DNA of 22,341 nucleotides from Methanomassiliicoccus sp. (GCA_020725985.1 DYTM01000001.1:8940-31280); one strand, 5' to 3'; counted from the stretch's first letter, positions 8,243 to 15,837 are shown. Notes: a model not told the origin generated them from the letters alone. A program made the numbers and translations.

Positions 8243-9148
8243 CTAATGCTTGCGTTTCCTCCTTTCCAACGACCACTTCTGCATCGTACTCTCGATGCCG
8301 AGGGCCATGAACACCTTGTACCTCATGAACAACAAGTATCTTCTGATGCTGGTGTAGTCGTCCAGGTTGGTGTAGACCCTGTGGGTCGGAGGCCCGAGCT
8401 CAAGGTCCGTGATGACGTCCCGGTACACTTCGTTCAGGTCGACCTTCCAACGCCCGTTGGTCCCGAGCCTCTCCACCTCCACATTGATCCAGCGCGTCAG
8501 CTTCTCAATCCGACCGTACCGGTTTGAGAGGAAGTCCATGTCCGAGGCGAAGTCCTTCTCCTTGATATTCTCCCCGAGTCTGACCGGGTACACCCTCATC
8601 GGAAGTCCGGCCTTCCACAGCCTCACTGTCATGTCCCAATCATCACAGTTGAGGTTTCCCCAGCCTCCGACCGCATCCAGGATCGCCCTAGAGAAGATAC
8701 CGGTGTAGCCGGCCCTGATTCCCGAACCCTTCAGTTCAGGACGGTGGAAGTAGGCCTCTATCAGCCTCGCAAGGAGGTCCGTGTAGATTGTATCGGTGTC
8801 GACGACCACGATGTAGTCCGCCTTCGAACTGCGGTAGGCGATATTCCTCCCGATGCCGCGCTTGCATCTCTTCCGGATGGCCCGAAAGTTCTTCAGCTCG
8901 CCCGCCTTCCGCTCGATCACCTCCCAGCTGTTGTCCTTAGAGAAGTTGTCAACGACCACGTACTCGAAATCGAACTCCTGAAGGACCCGATAGACCGAGT
9001 CGATGTGCTCTCCAATCATCTGGCCGCAGTTGTAGTTGGTCGCACACACCCCTAGAAAGGGGATTGGACCATCAACCTTCTCGTTGCCGCTCCCGGAGCC
9101 CTCGATGCTCATGTCACGTCTTCCGCTAGACGACTCGGCCCCCTCCAT
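8243..9148 (-). CDS. Glycosyltransferase family 2
   Basis: The 301-residue protein has the GT-A fold order: ATNYNCGQMIGEHIDSV at the start of the nucleotide-binding half, VVDNFSKDNSW, then the metal-binding DTD (117-119) in VVVDTDTIY and a GGWGNLNCDDWDM acceptor-side segment. Family 2 enzymes transfer a sugar from a nucleotide donor to a glycan, lipid or protein acceptor. No long TM helices are visible, so it is cytoplasmic or peripheral. A basic tail (ERRKRKH) could contact membrane lipids. It starts 43 bases after the HisA-like gene stop on the same strand and probably shares its transcript. The dTDP-rhamnose genes in the window suggest a nucleotide-sugar donor, but specificity is not shown. 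ATG 9112 is a later possible start. Confidence 0.86.
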   Translation of the reverse strand: MEGAESSSGRRDMSIEGSGSGNEKVDGPIPFLGVCATNYNCGQMIGEHIDSVYRVLQEFDFEYVVVDNFSKDNSWEVIERKAGELKNFRAIRKRCKRGIGRNIAYRSSKADYIVVVDTDTIYTDLLARLIEAYFHRPELKGSGIRAGYTGIFSRAILDAVGGWGNLNCDDWDMTVRLWKAGLPMRVYPVRLGENIKEKDFASDMDFLSNRYGRIEKLTRWINVEVERLGTNGRWKVDLNEVYRDVITDLELGPPTHRVYTNLDDYTSIRRYLLFMRYKVFMALGIESTMQKWSLERRKRKH

Positions 9149-9191
9149 GATAAATCTTCCTAGTCGCCTATCAGGCAGCGATCTTGCCCGC

Positions 9192-9878
9192 TCAATCGCA
9201 GGGGAGCTCCCTTGGCCTTGTCGTCCTCACCGGTTCAGATCGTATGTCCTCCGTTGGCAATGGTCTCTCTTCCGATCCCAAGAGATCCCTGATTACCGGC
9301 GTATGAGGGTCCAGGAGGGCGCCCGCCGCTCCCGCTTGCCGCAGGAACTCGATGTCCGTCTCCATCACCCCACCGCCAACGAAGACGTCCATGTCGAAAC
9401 CGAGTGCTTCTGACGCGAAATCTCTCGATACCCCCTGCCTCGAGCCAAGTCGCCTCAGGTCGATGATCGCCACCTCCCGATAGCCTATGTCGTTCATCGC
9501 CCTGACCGTCTCCTTGAGCGAAAGGGGGTTTCCGTTCGGCCGGGCCCACTTGACCTCGTCGTCCACATAGACGCACGGAATGCACTGGTCCGAGAGCTCG
9601 AACACGTCCCGGAACATCCCGATGCCGGTGGCGGTGAGGGTGCTCGCGATCGCCTTCGACACCTCCATGGCGAACGAGTCGAACAGATCCTGAACCGATC
9701 TCATCCCGATGTCCAGCCAGACATTCTCCTTCTTCCTGACAAGGTCCTTGAGCACCTTGAAGTTCGGCTTGCTCTCCCGCATGCCCGACAGGTCCATGAG
9801 AAGGATGCCGGAGGCGTTGTACCTCCGGCCTCCGACGGCGTTCCAGTACCTTTCGAATGGGGCACCGACCCGTCCCAT
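9192..9878 (-). CDS. HisA-like TIM-barrel protein (probable 3' part of a frameshifted zinc-ribbon/HisA gene)
   Basis: The coding signal runs from about 9885 to 9192. It carries HisA/HisF-family features: ILLMDLSGM early, VWLDIGMRS (the DxGxR strand), AIIDLRRLGSRQGV in the middle and FVGGGVMETDIEFLRQAGAAGALL near the end, the family's second phosphate-binding GGG. Other typical N-terminal HisA substrate residues are absent, so it is unlikely to be the histidine enzyme itself. It belongs to the archaeal HisA-like group of unknown reaction. The ATG at 9878 has no clear ribosome site. Upstream of it this frame reads as arginine-rich shadow sequence, while the zinc-ribbon frame reads well up to the same point. 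One extra G in the run at 9868-9875 would join both into a 339-residue protein. Two overlapping genes remain possible. Confidence 0.72.
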   Translation of the reverse strand: MGRVGAPFERYWNAVGGRRYNASGILLMDLSGMRESKPNFKVLKDLVRKKENVWLDIGMRSVQDLFDSFAMEVSKAIASTLTATGIGMFRDVFELSDQCIPCVYVDDEVKWARPNGNPLSLKETVRAMNDIGYREVAIIDLRRLGSRQGVSRDFASEALGFDMDVFVGGGVMETDIEFLRQAGAAGALLDPHTPVIRDLLGSEERPLPTEDIRSEPVRTTRPRELPCD

Positions 9879-10210
9879 TCTATGCTGACGACCTCTGCCA
9901 CTTTGCCGACCGGCAGCTCGAGGGGGCCTATCGCGAAGAGCGCCACGGTATCCACAGGCAATATCGGAATGTGGGCGAATCTCCCCGCCCCCTCCTCTTC
10001 TTTCGGAATAGGCGTGCCGGTGAAGAAGGATCTCCATTCGTCGTAATCGGTGAAGTGAAGCGGCACAGCCTCCCGGCCGCATGTCAGGCAGACATAGGAA
10101 CCGTTCTTGCTGTCAACCCCCGCCAGGGGACCGCCCACAAGCAACTTCGGGAAGACGTCGACGCTGCCGCAATGGGGGCACGCCTTGATCCTTGCTTGCT
10201 CCTCTGCCAT
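9701..10210 (-). CDS. Archaeal zinc-ribbon protein (probable 5' part of the frameshifted gene)
   Basis: Residues 1-50 form a clear zinc ribbon, with CPHCG (Cys11, Cys14) and CLTCG (near 42-45) separated by GGPLAGVDSKNGSYV, a layout common in small archaeal zinc-ribbon proteins. The protein-like region continues with PLHFTDYDEWRSFF, then an ILPVDTVALFAIGP strand and GKVAEVVSIEW, to about residue 111. After that this frame becomes Ser/Thr/Arg-rich and looks like the shadow of the HisA-like frame, which opens there. The real product most likely reads on in the -1 frame. The stop at 9701 is therefore probably not the natural end. Function is unknown; neighbouring genes are a glycosyltransferase and a dehydrogenase on the same strand. 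The AT-rich stretch at 10241-10250 may be its TATA box. Confidence 0.65.
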   Translation of the reverse strand: MAEEQARIKACPHCGSVDVFPKLLVGGPLAGVDSKNGSYVCLTCGREAVPLHFTDYDEWRSFFTGTPIPKEEEGAGRFAHIPILPVDTVALFAIGPLELPVGKVAEVVSIEWDGSVPHSKGTGTPSEAGGTTPPASFSWTCRACGRASRTSRCSRTLSGRRRMSGWTSG

Positions 10211-10286
10211 TGTCGTCCGAGAGCGAAGCGAGTGCCGGGAGTAATACTTTTCGCATCCTCGACTGTCTGGAGCTGCAAATGCCGGA

Positions 10287-10664
10287 TCACGTTCCGAGCG
10301 TCTTTATCGACGCGATGTGCACCGTCACGGCCACTGCGATCACAACAATAGCTATCTGGAGGATCGGGTCCGACAGGGCGAAGGCAACAGTCAGGGGGAT
10401 CCCCCTTCCCTCTCTGTAGTTCCTCAGGTAGGGTCCCAGGAGCCTGTTCGCCATCACCCAGTCGTGCATTCTCTTTGACCCCCTCAGATAGCATGCGACG
10501 GCGAGAAGGAGGAAGGGGGCGGTCGGCAGGACCGGCAGGACAACTCCGACCAAGCCTAGGAAAAGGAAGAAGGTCCCGGCCGCAACCCACAGTGATTTGG
10601 ATAGTCTCCCTCTTGGAGGATTGGGCTCTTCCGACGAGCTGGCATTCCTTACTTCAATCTCCAA
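10287..10664 (-). CDS. DUF454 (YbaN-like) small membrane protein
   Basis: The 125-residue integral membrane protein has the DUF454 signature: WVAAGTFFLFLGLVGVVLP followed by LPTAPFLLLAVACYLRGSKRMHDWV and LLGPYLRNYREGRGIP. It has two hydrophobic segments in the first two thirds (about 26-46 and 49-62) and one near the C-terminus (about 98-116). The family occurs in bacteria and archaea and has no established function. The frame starts at TTG 10664 with GAGGTG five bases upstream (10670-10675), which supports this unusual start. A strong TATA-like TTATAAATAA at 10701-10710 lies a suitable distance further upstream, so it is probably transcribed separately from the flavoprotein gene behind it. 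Confidence 0.82.
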   Translation of the reverse strand: MEIEVRNASSSEEPNPPRGRLSKSLWVAAGTFFLFLGLVGVVLPVLPTAPFLLLAVACYLRGSKRMHDWVMANRLLGPYLRNYREGRGIPLTVAFALSDPILQIAIVVIAVAVTVHIASIKTLGT

Positions 10665-10700
10665 ACCGGCACCTCTTAGGGAATCTCAACAAATCGCCTA

Positions 10701-10710
10701 TTATTTATAA
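10701..10710 (-). promoter_or_regulatory. TATA-like box of the DUF454 gene
   Basis: The minus strand reads TTATAAATAA, a near-consensus archaeal TATA box in otherwise GC-rich sequence. A transcript beginning about 26 bases downstream (near 10680) would carry a short leader containing the GAGGTG ribosome site of the TTG start at 10664. Confidence 0.55.
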
Positions 10711-10744
10711 CTTGCAGGAGCGGACGGCGGCCCCGCAAGCCCGC

Positions 10745-11377
10745 TCAATCCGATCGGACGAACCTCGTTATCTCCTCGATCATCTGCCTCGCCTGGGGGG
10801 AATGGATTGACGCCTCCGGCGAGGCTCCAGCGGGCACGATGAATGAACGCATGTCCTCGCAGCCAAGGAGTCGGACGAGGATGTTGAAGTAACGGACATT
10901 GAGATGGTTGAAGACCATTTCCCCATCCTTCTGACCGCAACTGAACACCACGATCGCCCTCTTCCCCTTCCCGAGGCTGCTCGTGAATCCCGAGCGGACC
11001 TTGCCTGGAAGGAGGAAGGCGTTGAACCGATCGACGAAGCATTTCATCCTTCCGCTCTCTGCTCCCATGTAGATCGGGGAGCCGAGGACGATCATATCTG
11101 AATCCCTCATTCTCACATACATCGGCTGCATGTCATCATCCACTGCGCAGGCGCCCGAGTCCCTGCAGCGCATGCAAGCGTGGCAATCGTCGAAATTGAG
11201 ATCCACAAGGTCGCATCTGTTCACATTTCCGCCGGCTTCATTGACAATCCCCGCCACCCGATTCAGGAGCGAGGCGGTGCTGCCATGCTTCCGCGGGCTC
11301 CCGTTGACGATGAGGGCCTTCAAATCATCACCGACCGGCAGTATCTCTCTCCCATTCTTATATCTGTCCGTCGACAT
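10745..11377 (-). CDS. Iron-sulfur flavoprotein (NADPH-dependent FMN reductase family)
   Basis: The 210-residue protein is a second Isf-type flavoprotein, related to the one at the left end. It has the flavin phosphate loop NGSPRKHGST (25-34), the compact cluster motif CHACMRCRDSGAC (Cys65, 68, 71, 77) and the VLGSPIYMG strand-loop. It would hold FMN and a 4Fe-4S cluster and carry electrons between ferredoxin and an unknown acceptor, or reduce quinone-, metal- or oxygen-type substrates. The open frame continues upstream to 11653, but that part is the shadow of an alcohol-dehydrogenase relic. I therefore chose ATG 11377, which has AGGAG about 4 bases upstream and directly precedes the domain. 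Its own promoter is not obvious; it may be read from the promoter of the relic gene. Confidence 0.86.
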   Translation of the reverse strand: MSTDRYKNGREILPVGDDLKALIVNGSPRKHGSTASLLNRVAGIVNEAGGNVNRCDLVDLNFDDCHACMRCRDSGACAVDDDMQPMYVRMRDSDMIVLGSPIYMGAESGRMKCFVDRFNAFLLPGKVRSGFTSSLGKGKRAIVVFSCGQKDGEMVFNHLNVRYFNILVRLLGCEDMRSFIVPAGASPEASIHSPQARQMIEEITRFVRSD

Positions 11378-11466
11378 CCGCTCCTGCCGGGATGGGAGAG
11401 GCCAGCTTTCATCCGTCAACTGGTCAGAAGGCCGGGAATCCTGTCTCCAATCGCCATTCGTCCTTC

Positions 11467-11729
11467 TCAATACGCCCGTTCGAATAGCGCCACAACATCT
11501 CGCTGCTCGAGATGCCTGGGATTGGTGACCATGCAAGGGTCGATGATCGCCTTCGCCGCCAGTTCCGGGATGTCGCTCCTTCTCACGCCGAGCTGTCTGA
11601 GCGTCTGGGAAACTCTCACCTCGCGGCGAAGCTTCTGGCGTACCGGCCGGCAAGAAGTCTCGCGTCGAGTCCGAAGACTATCTCGGGAGAGACGAACTTC
11701 CTGATCTGAATATCGCCTTGAGGATCCAT
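11467..11729 (-). pseudogene. Relic of an iron-dependent alcohol dehydrogenase (internal deletion)
   Basis: Translating the minus strand from ATG 11729 gives 37 residues that read like the start of an iron-containing alcohol dehydrogenase (FVSPEIVFGLDARLL, then GRYARSF), ending at a stop codon at 11616-11618. In another frame the sequence then continues as the family's C-terminus: LRQLGVRRSDIPELA, IIDPCMVTNPRH and RDVVALFERAY, with its natural stop at 11467-11469. The two ends are joined with a frame change near 11620. Family members are roughly 380-400 residues, so about 300 central residues, including the iron-binding histidines and nucleotide site, are missing. This is a decayed gene, or less likely an assembly deletion. 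A TATA-like element at 11811-11822 lies upstream. Confidence 0.72.
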
Positions 11730-11810
11730 TTGCTCAGACCACCTGGCAACGGGGCGCAGAGCCACCAATCTCTCCCCCGTTCGCGAGACTCCCTGAAACC
11801 TTCTACTTCT

Positions 11811-11822
11811 CCCTATAAATAG
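11811..11822 (-). promoter_or_regulatory. TATA-like element upstream of the alcohol dehydrogenase relic
   Basis: The sequence CCCTATAAATAG is an AT-rich, nearly symmetrical box (CTATTTATAG on the minus strand). The minus-strand relic starts about 80 bases away, and no plus-strand gene starts within 600 bases, so it is probably the old promoter of the relic and perhaps still reads into the flavoprotein gene behind it. The remaining bases 11730-11924 show nothing else. Confidence 0.3.
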
Positions 11823-11924
11823 TTAGCCGATTCCACTTCGGCGGGGACCGGCAAAGGCCGATTTCGCCCCTTCTTTCATCGGCCCATTTGCCTGGAACTG
11901 GCGCTCGATCGTGCGAGTCTGCCC

Positions 11925-12392
11925 TCACCCGTTCTTCACTTCCCAGTCGTATGGGATATCCTTCGAGTTGTACGGTATTCGGTACTCGTCGGGCTCGGAG
12001 TACTCGTACTTCTCCGTCGGCACATTGAGGATCCAGGCTTCCGACTCCCCAATCGCCCTGAAGCCGTGGCAGACGTTCGGAGGTATTTTGAGGAGGAGGA
12101 AGTTCCGCTCCCCCATGAAGAACTCGTTCACGATGCCCTTCGTTCTCGATCCCTCCCGGGGATCGTATAGGGCGACCTTGGCCATCCCTTTCAGGCAGAT
12201 GAAGTGATCGCTCTGCCTCTTGTGATAGTGCCACGCCTTTACAACTCCCGGGTGGCAGGTGGTGATGTAGAGCTGTCCGAAGCGCTCGAACTCCTCCCAG
12301 TCGCTCCTGAGGAGCTCCATGAGCCATCCCCTCTCGTCCACGACGGGGTGGAGTTTGCGGACTTTCACTCCCTCGATGATTCTCTTCTCCAT
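11925..12392 (-). CDS. rfbC: dTDP-4-dehydrorhamnose 3,5-epimerase family protein
   Basis: The 155-residue cupin matches the RmlC family of archaeal type. It has HPVVDERGWLMELLRSDW near the start, CHPGVVKAWHYHKRQSDHF with the active-site histidines, a KGMAKVALYD strand and IPPNVCHGFRAI. It ends with the usual NVPTEKYEYSEPDEYRIPY stretch. The enzyme inverts C3 and C5 of dTDP-4-keto-6-deoxy-D-glucose, the third rhamnose step. It acts as a dimer without metal in characterised members. The frame is open to ATG 12428. I chose ATG 12392 because family homology begins there, though no strong ribosome site precedes it. It diverges from rfbD across a 95-base gap, so the two directions are likely controlled together. 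Confidence 0.88.
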   Translation of the reverse strand: MEKRIIEGVKVRKLHPVVDERGWLMELLRSDWEEFERFGQLYITTCHPGVVKAWHYHKRQSDHFICLKGMAKVALYDPREGSRTKGIVNEFFMGERNFLLLKIPPNVCHGFRAIGESEAWILNVPTEKYEYSEPDEYRIPYNSKDIPYDWEVKNG

Positions 12393-12456
12393 CGTTTCAC
12401 TCGCTACCACAAGGCCATGTGGACACATTAATGTTGATGCCGGAAGAATCGAAGGG

Positions 12457-12466
12457 CTTTTAGAAG
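12457..12466. promoter_or_regulatory. Shared TATA-like element between rfbC and rfbD
   Basis: CTTTTAGAAG is nearly symmetrical and is centred about 27 bases before the rfbD ATG, right for a leaderless plus-strand transcript. Read on the minus strand (CTTCTAAAAG) it could also serve rfbC, with a longer leader. It is the best AT-rich block in the divergent gap, but the assignment rests on spacing alone. Confidence 0.35.
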
Positions 12467-12487
12467 CAGTGTGCCATTAACTCGGCG

Positions 12488-13387
12488 ATGAGACGGATTG
12501 CCGTCATTGGCGCAGGGGGCCTCCTGGGCCAGTATGTGGTCAAAGAGGCTGTGAAGGGGGGGTACGAGGTCCTCGGTACGTTTCACAACCTTCCCGTCTT
12601 ACTTCCGAGCTCCCAAACGGAGTTCATGGACATCACAGAACCCGATCAGACGGTTGGAGTCCTCCGCTCCTTCATGCCCGATTCGGTCATACTCACCGCA
12701 GCACTGACGAACGTCGACCTCTGCGAGGGGAACCCATCGGAGGCCTGGAGGGTCAATGCCGAGGGAACGCTCAATGTCGCACAGGCGTGCAGGGAGATCG
12801 ACGCGAAACTCCTCTACGTCTCGACCGACTATGTGTTCGGCGGCAGCAAGGGAACGGGCTATTTCGAGTTCGAGTCCCCCGACCCCCTCAACATCTACGC
12901 CCAAACGAAACTGGAAGGGGAGAGGCTGACCCTCGACTCCTCGAAAGGGAATCTAGTCTGCAGGGTCTCGGTCCTCTACGGCTGGAACCGGGTTTCGGAG
13001 AAGAAGAACTTCGTCACCTGGATCATCGACTCACTGCGGAGTGGCCGGGAGCTACTTCTTTTCGACGACCAGATCGCCTCTCCCACCTACGCCCCCCACT
13101 GCGCCCAGATCCTCATGAAGCTTCTTGAAAGCAGGTCGAAAGGGGTGTACCACACCTCCGGGCCCGACTGCATCAGCAGGTACGACATCGGTCTCAAGGT
13201 GGCGAGGTCCTTCGACCTCGATCGGTCTCTCATCCGGCGCGTAGCCACCGCGGAAATGGAGCTACCGGCGAGGAGGCCCCGGTGCTCCTGCCTCGATGTC
13301 AAGAAGACGGAGGCAGAGATAAATATGAAGATGCTCTCACTGGAAGAGGGGCTCGAGGAGATGCGTCTCGCGGAGGGGAAGGGATGA
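12488..13387 (+). CDS. rfbD: dTDP-4-dehydrorhamnose reductase
   Basis: The 299-residue protein is an extended short-chain reductase with the nucleotide loop GAGGLLG (8-14), the RmlD-type LTAALTNVDLCE segment, the strand YVSTDYVFGG and catalytic Tyr/Lys in YAQTKLEGE. RmlD reduces dTDP-4-keto-L-rhamnose to dTDP-L-rhamnose with NAD(P)H, the last step of the pathway. The C-terminal RPRCSCLDVKKTE segment, close to the family's RPxxSxLD motif, supports the assignment. Its stop overlaps the start of rfbA in an ATGA, so the two are translationally coupled. A TATA-like element 27 bases before the ATG suggests a leaderless transcript beginning here. Confidence 0.93.
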   Translation: MRRIAVIGAGGLLGQYVVKEAVKGGYEVLGTFHNLPVLLPSSQTEFMDITEPDQTVGVLRSFMPDSVILTAALTNVDLCEGNPSEAWRVNAEGTLNVAQACREIDAKLLYVSTDYVFGGSKGTGYFEFESPDPLNIYAQTKLEGERLTLDSSKGNLVCRVSVLYGWNRVSEKKNFVTWIIDSLRSGRELLLFDDQIASPTYAPHCAQILMKLLESRSKGVYHTSGPDCISRYDIGLKVARSFDLDRSLIRRVATAEMELPARRPRCSCLDVKKTEAEINMKMLSLEEGLEEMRLAEGKG

Positions 13388-14454
13388 AGGGGCTGATCCT
13401 TGCGGGAGGAAGCGGAACCAGGCTCAGGCCTCTCACCCACACCGGCCCGAAGCAGCTCATCCCGATCGCGAACAAGCCCAACATCCTCTACTGTCTGGAG
13501 GACCTCAGGGAGGCGGGAATCGTCGATATCGGGGTCATTCTTGGCAACAACATGCCGGAGAGGGTGAGGGACCTCCTTGGGGACGGATCGGCATTCAGCG
13601 TCAGAATCACCTATATCGTCCAGGGGGAGCCGAAAGGCATCGCTCATGCCGTCGGATGCGCGGAGGCCTTCATGGCGGACGATCCCTTCGTGGTCTATCT
13701 CGGTGACAACATCCTGAAGGGCGGGATAAGGTACATGGTCGAGGAGTTCGCCCAGGGAGGGCACGAGGCGCTTGTCGCGCTGTGCCCCGTGGAGAACCCG
13801 GAGAAGTTCGGGATTGTCGAGTTGGACGATCGGGGCGAGATCATCAGCCTGGTGGAGAAGCCGAAGCAGCCGAAGAGCGATCTGGCGATGATCGGCATCT
13901 ACTTCCTCAGGAAGAGCATCTTTCCGGTGATCCGGAGCCTGAAACCCTCCTGGAGGAACGAGCTGGAGATTACCGACGCGATCGACCGGCTGAGAAATGT
14001 CGGCAAAGTAAAAGCCCGCCTCGTCAGGGGCTGGTGGAAGGACACCGGCAAGCCCGAGGATATCCTGATGGCCAACCATCTCGTCCTCGAGACACTCGAA
14101 AGGAAGAACGAGGGGACGCTCGACAAGGACGTACGGCTCATCGGCCGGGTGAGCATCGGCAGGGGCACGACCGTCAAGAGGGGAACAGTGATAAGGGGGC
14201 CAGTCATAGTCGGAGAGAACTGCCTGATCGGCCCCGATACCTACGTTGGCCCCTACACCTCCATCGGGGACGGTACGACCATCATCAACGGCGAGATCGA
14301 GTCCTCGATAGTCATCGGCGGCGCCTACATTGACTGTGGGAAGAAGATCGTGGACAGCCTGATCGGCGCTGGATGCAGGATCACCTCGTCCGAGAACGCT
14401 CTTCCTAAGGGGTGCAGGTTCGTCATCGGCGAGAACTCGCAACTGATCATTTGA
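13384..14454 (+). CDS. rfbA: Glucose-1-phosphate thymidylyltransferase, archaeal long form
   Basis: The 356-residue protein has an N-terminal nucleotidyltransferase domain (about 1-240) with LAGGSGTRLRPLTHTGPKQL, the GDN metal site in VYLGDNIL and LVEKPKQPKS. A left-handed beta-helix follows (about 250-345), built from hexapeptide repeats such as RVSIGRGTTVKRGTV and VIVGENCLIGPDTYVG. It makes dTDP-glucose from dTTP and glucose-1-phosphate, the first rhamnose step. Archaeal long forms with this helix, such as Sulfolobus ST0452, can also use acetylated amino-sugar phosphates, so a second activity is possible. I chose ATG 13384 because it begins the signature, overlaps the rfbD stop (ATGA) and follows GGAGGGGAAGGG. 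The 14455-14655 gap behind it holds only an imperfect hairpin near 14485-14515. Confidence 0.93.
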   Translation: MKGLILAGGSGTRLRPLTHTGPKQLIPIANKPNILYCLEDLREAGIVDIGVILGNNMPERVRDLLGDGSAFSVRITYIVQGEPKGIAHAVGCAEAFMADDPFVVYLGDNILKGGIRYMVEEFAQGGHEALVALCPVENPEKFGIVELDDRGEIISLVEKPKQPKSDLAMIGIYFLRKSIFPVIRSLKPSWRNELEITDAIDRLRNVGKVKARLVRGWWKDTGKPEDILMANHLVLETLERKNEGTLDKDVRLIGRVSIGRGTTVKRGTVIRGPVIVGENCLIGPDTYVGPYTSIGDGTTIINGEIESSIVIGGAYIDCGKKIVDSLIGAGCRITSSENALPKGCRFVIGENSQLII

Positions 14455-14655
14455 CTGGGCATTTCCTTTCTCCGGCTCTGTCACCGTGCCGATCGTTCCC
14501 GGTCACGGCGTGCATCTAGCTAACATAGTTCGTAGTTCGACACTTCGAGTTCGAGTCATCAGGTTCCAGCGGATGCTCCTAAGGAGATAGAACTAAATAG
14601 CGGACTCCGATACATTAGACAATCGTCGAAGTATTGTGTCCGAAGGGGCGAGAAG

Positions 14656-15837
14656 ATGGAGAAAGGTTCCGCGGTCGAGACGAGAGACGATCCAAGAATC
14701 GGCGTCTTCCTTTGCCGATGTGGAGCCGGAATAGCCAACGTCATCGACCTTGAGGAGGTCGCCAATCATGCGAAGACCCTCCTTCATGTCGTCAGCGTGC
14801 ATATCCATCCGTTCCTCTGCTCTCTCGAGGGGAGCCGGGACATTCTGAAGACGATCGAGGACAATGCGATCGATAGGTTGGTCGTTGGGGCATGTTCGCC
14901 CCGCCTCTACCAGAAGGAGTTCGAGATGCTTCTCTACGCGGCGGGGCTCGGCAGGGACATGCTGGAGATGGCAAATCTCCGGGAGCAGTGCGCCGCCATC
15001 CACTGGAAGTACCCCACCTCGGCACTCATCAAGGCAAAGGACCAGATAGCGATGGCTGTGGCGAAAATGGCCACGATGCAGCCCGCCAGGATCGGGGCGC
15101 AGGCGATCATCGATGAGAGATTCTGCGACGGCTGCGGAATATGCGCGAGGGTGTGCCGGTCGAGAGCCATAGAGTTCATGGGGGATCGGAAGAGGAGGGA
15201 GGGGAGCAAAGCAGTCGTCTCTCCGGATCTCTGCAACGGCTGCGGCTCCTGCGTCGCTGCCTGCCCCGCCCGGGCGATCGAGCAGTTTCCCTCCTCTGGG
15301 GAACACATACTCGCCCAGATCGGGGCCGCGGTCCAAGGCGGTCATGACAAGGATTCGTCAGCTCCGACGATCATCGTGTTCACCTGCCAACGGTGCTCGT
15401 ACATGGCCGCGGACCTCGCCGGGATGAAGAGGCTGGACATAAAGCCGCATTTCCGGCTCATCAGATCCCCCTGCTCCGCGAGGGTCGAGTCAGAGTGGGT
15501 GCTGAGGGCGTTCTCGAAGGGCGCGGATGGAATCCTGATTGTGGCAGGGCGGTCCGAACGATGCCATTTCGAATCCGACAGCTCCAAAACGCGGAAGAGG
15601 ATCGCCCTCCTCAGAGGAATACTTCGCGAGCTGGGATTCAACGAGAAGAGGCTCATGGTGAGCTGGGTCAACTCGGACGAACCGGAGAGGTTTCAGGAGG
15701 AGGTGACCAGGTTCATCGATTTGATCGTCGAGTTGGGTCCAAACCCCTTGAGGGTCCCGGTCAGCGTGGGAAATGGGGAGCTGGTTTTCAGCCGGACCGG
15801 TGAGAGGAATGACGTGCCGAACGGCCCGGAGATCTGA
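14656..15837 (+). CDS. HdrA-N/2x[4Fe-4S]/MvhD fusion protein lacking the HdrA FAD domain (copy 1)
   Basis: The 393-residue protein joins three redox modules. Residues 13-120 match the N-terminal domain of heterodisulfide reductase subunit HdrA (RIGVFLCRCG, VVGACSPRLYQ, MANLREQC; Cys20, 22, 55, 80, 112). Residues 155-210 are two ferredoxin motifs (Cys157/160/163/167 and 193/196/199/203), so two 4Fe-4S clusters. Residues 238-370 match MvhD, the hydrogenase delta subunit (TCQRCSYMAADLAG, SPCSARVESEWVLRAF, RCHFES; Cys244, 247, 273, 303). Normal HdrA has a FAD/NAD domain between the first two modules; only about 35 residues are left here. It can therefore carry electrons along iron-sulfur clusters but has no visible flavin site for bifurcation. 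In the first ferredoxin motif the Pro usual after the fourth Cys is Arg. A paralogue follows after 116 bases. Confidence 0.85.
   Translation: MEKGSAVETRDDPRIGVFLCRCGAGIANVIDLEEVANHAKTLLHVVSVHIHPFLCSLEGSRDILKTIEDNAIDRLVVGACSPRLYQKEFEMLLYAAGLGRDMLEMANLREQCAAIHWKYPTSALIKAKDQIAMAVAKMATMQPARIGAQAIIDERFCDGCGICARVCRSRAIEFMGDRKRREGSKAVVSPDLCNGCGSCVAACPARAIEQFPSSGEHILAQIGAAVQGGHDKDSSAPTIIVFTCQRCSYMAADLAGMKRLDIKPHFRLIRSPCSARVESEWVLRAFSKGADGILIVAGRSERCHFESDSSKTRKRIALLRGILRELGFNEKRLMVSWVNSDEPERFQEEVTRFIDLIVELGPNPLRVPVSVGNGELVFSRTGERNDVPNGPEI

Noticed and set aside
7297..8310. 337-codon plus-strand frame opposite the 2-hydroxyacid dehydrogenase
   Set aside because: The minus strand carries clear catalytic motifs; the plus frame has none and is a codon-bias shadow.
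13087..14484. 465-codon open frame on the minus strand opposite rfbA
   Set aside because: It is antisense to a fully recognisable nucleotidyltransferase; its translation is rich in Asp/Arg/Pro/His with no family motif, as expected for the shadow of a GC-rich gene.
14535..14560. Repeated GTTCG units (TTCGAGTTCGAGTC) resembling a tRNA end
   Set aside because: No cloverleaf can be folded and the repeats are only short direct copies.
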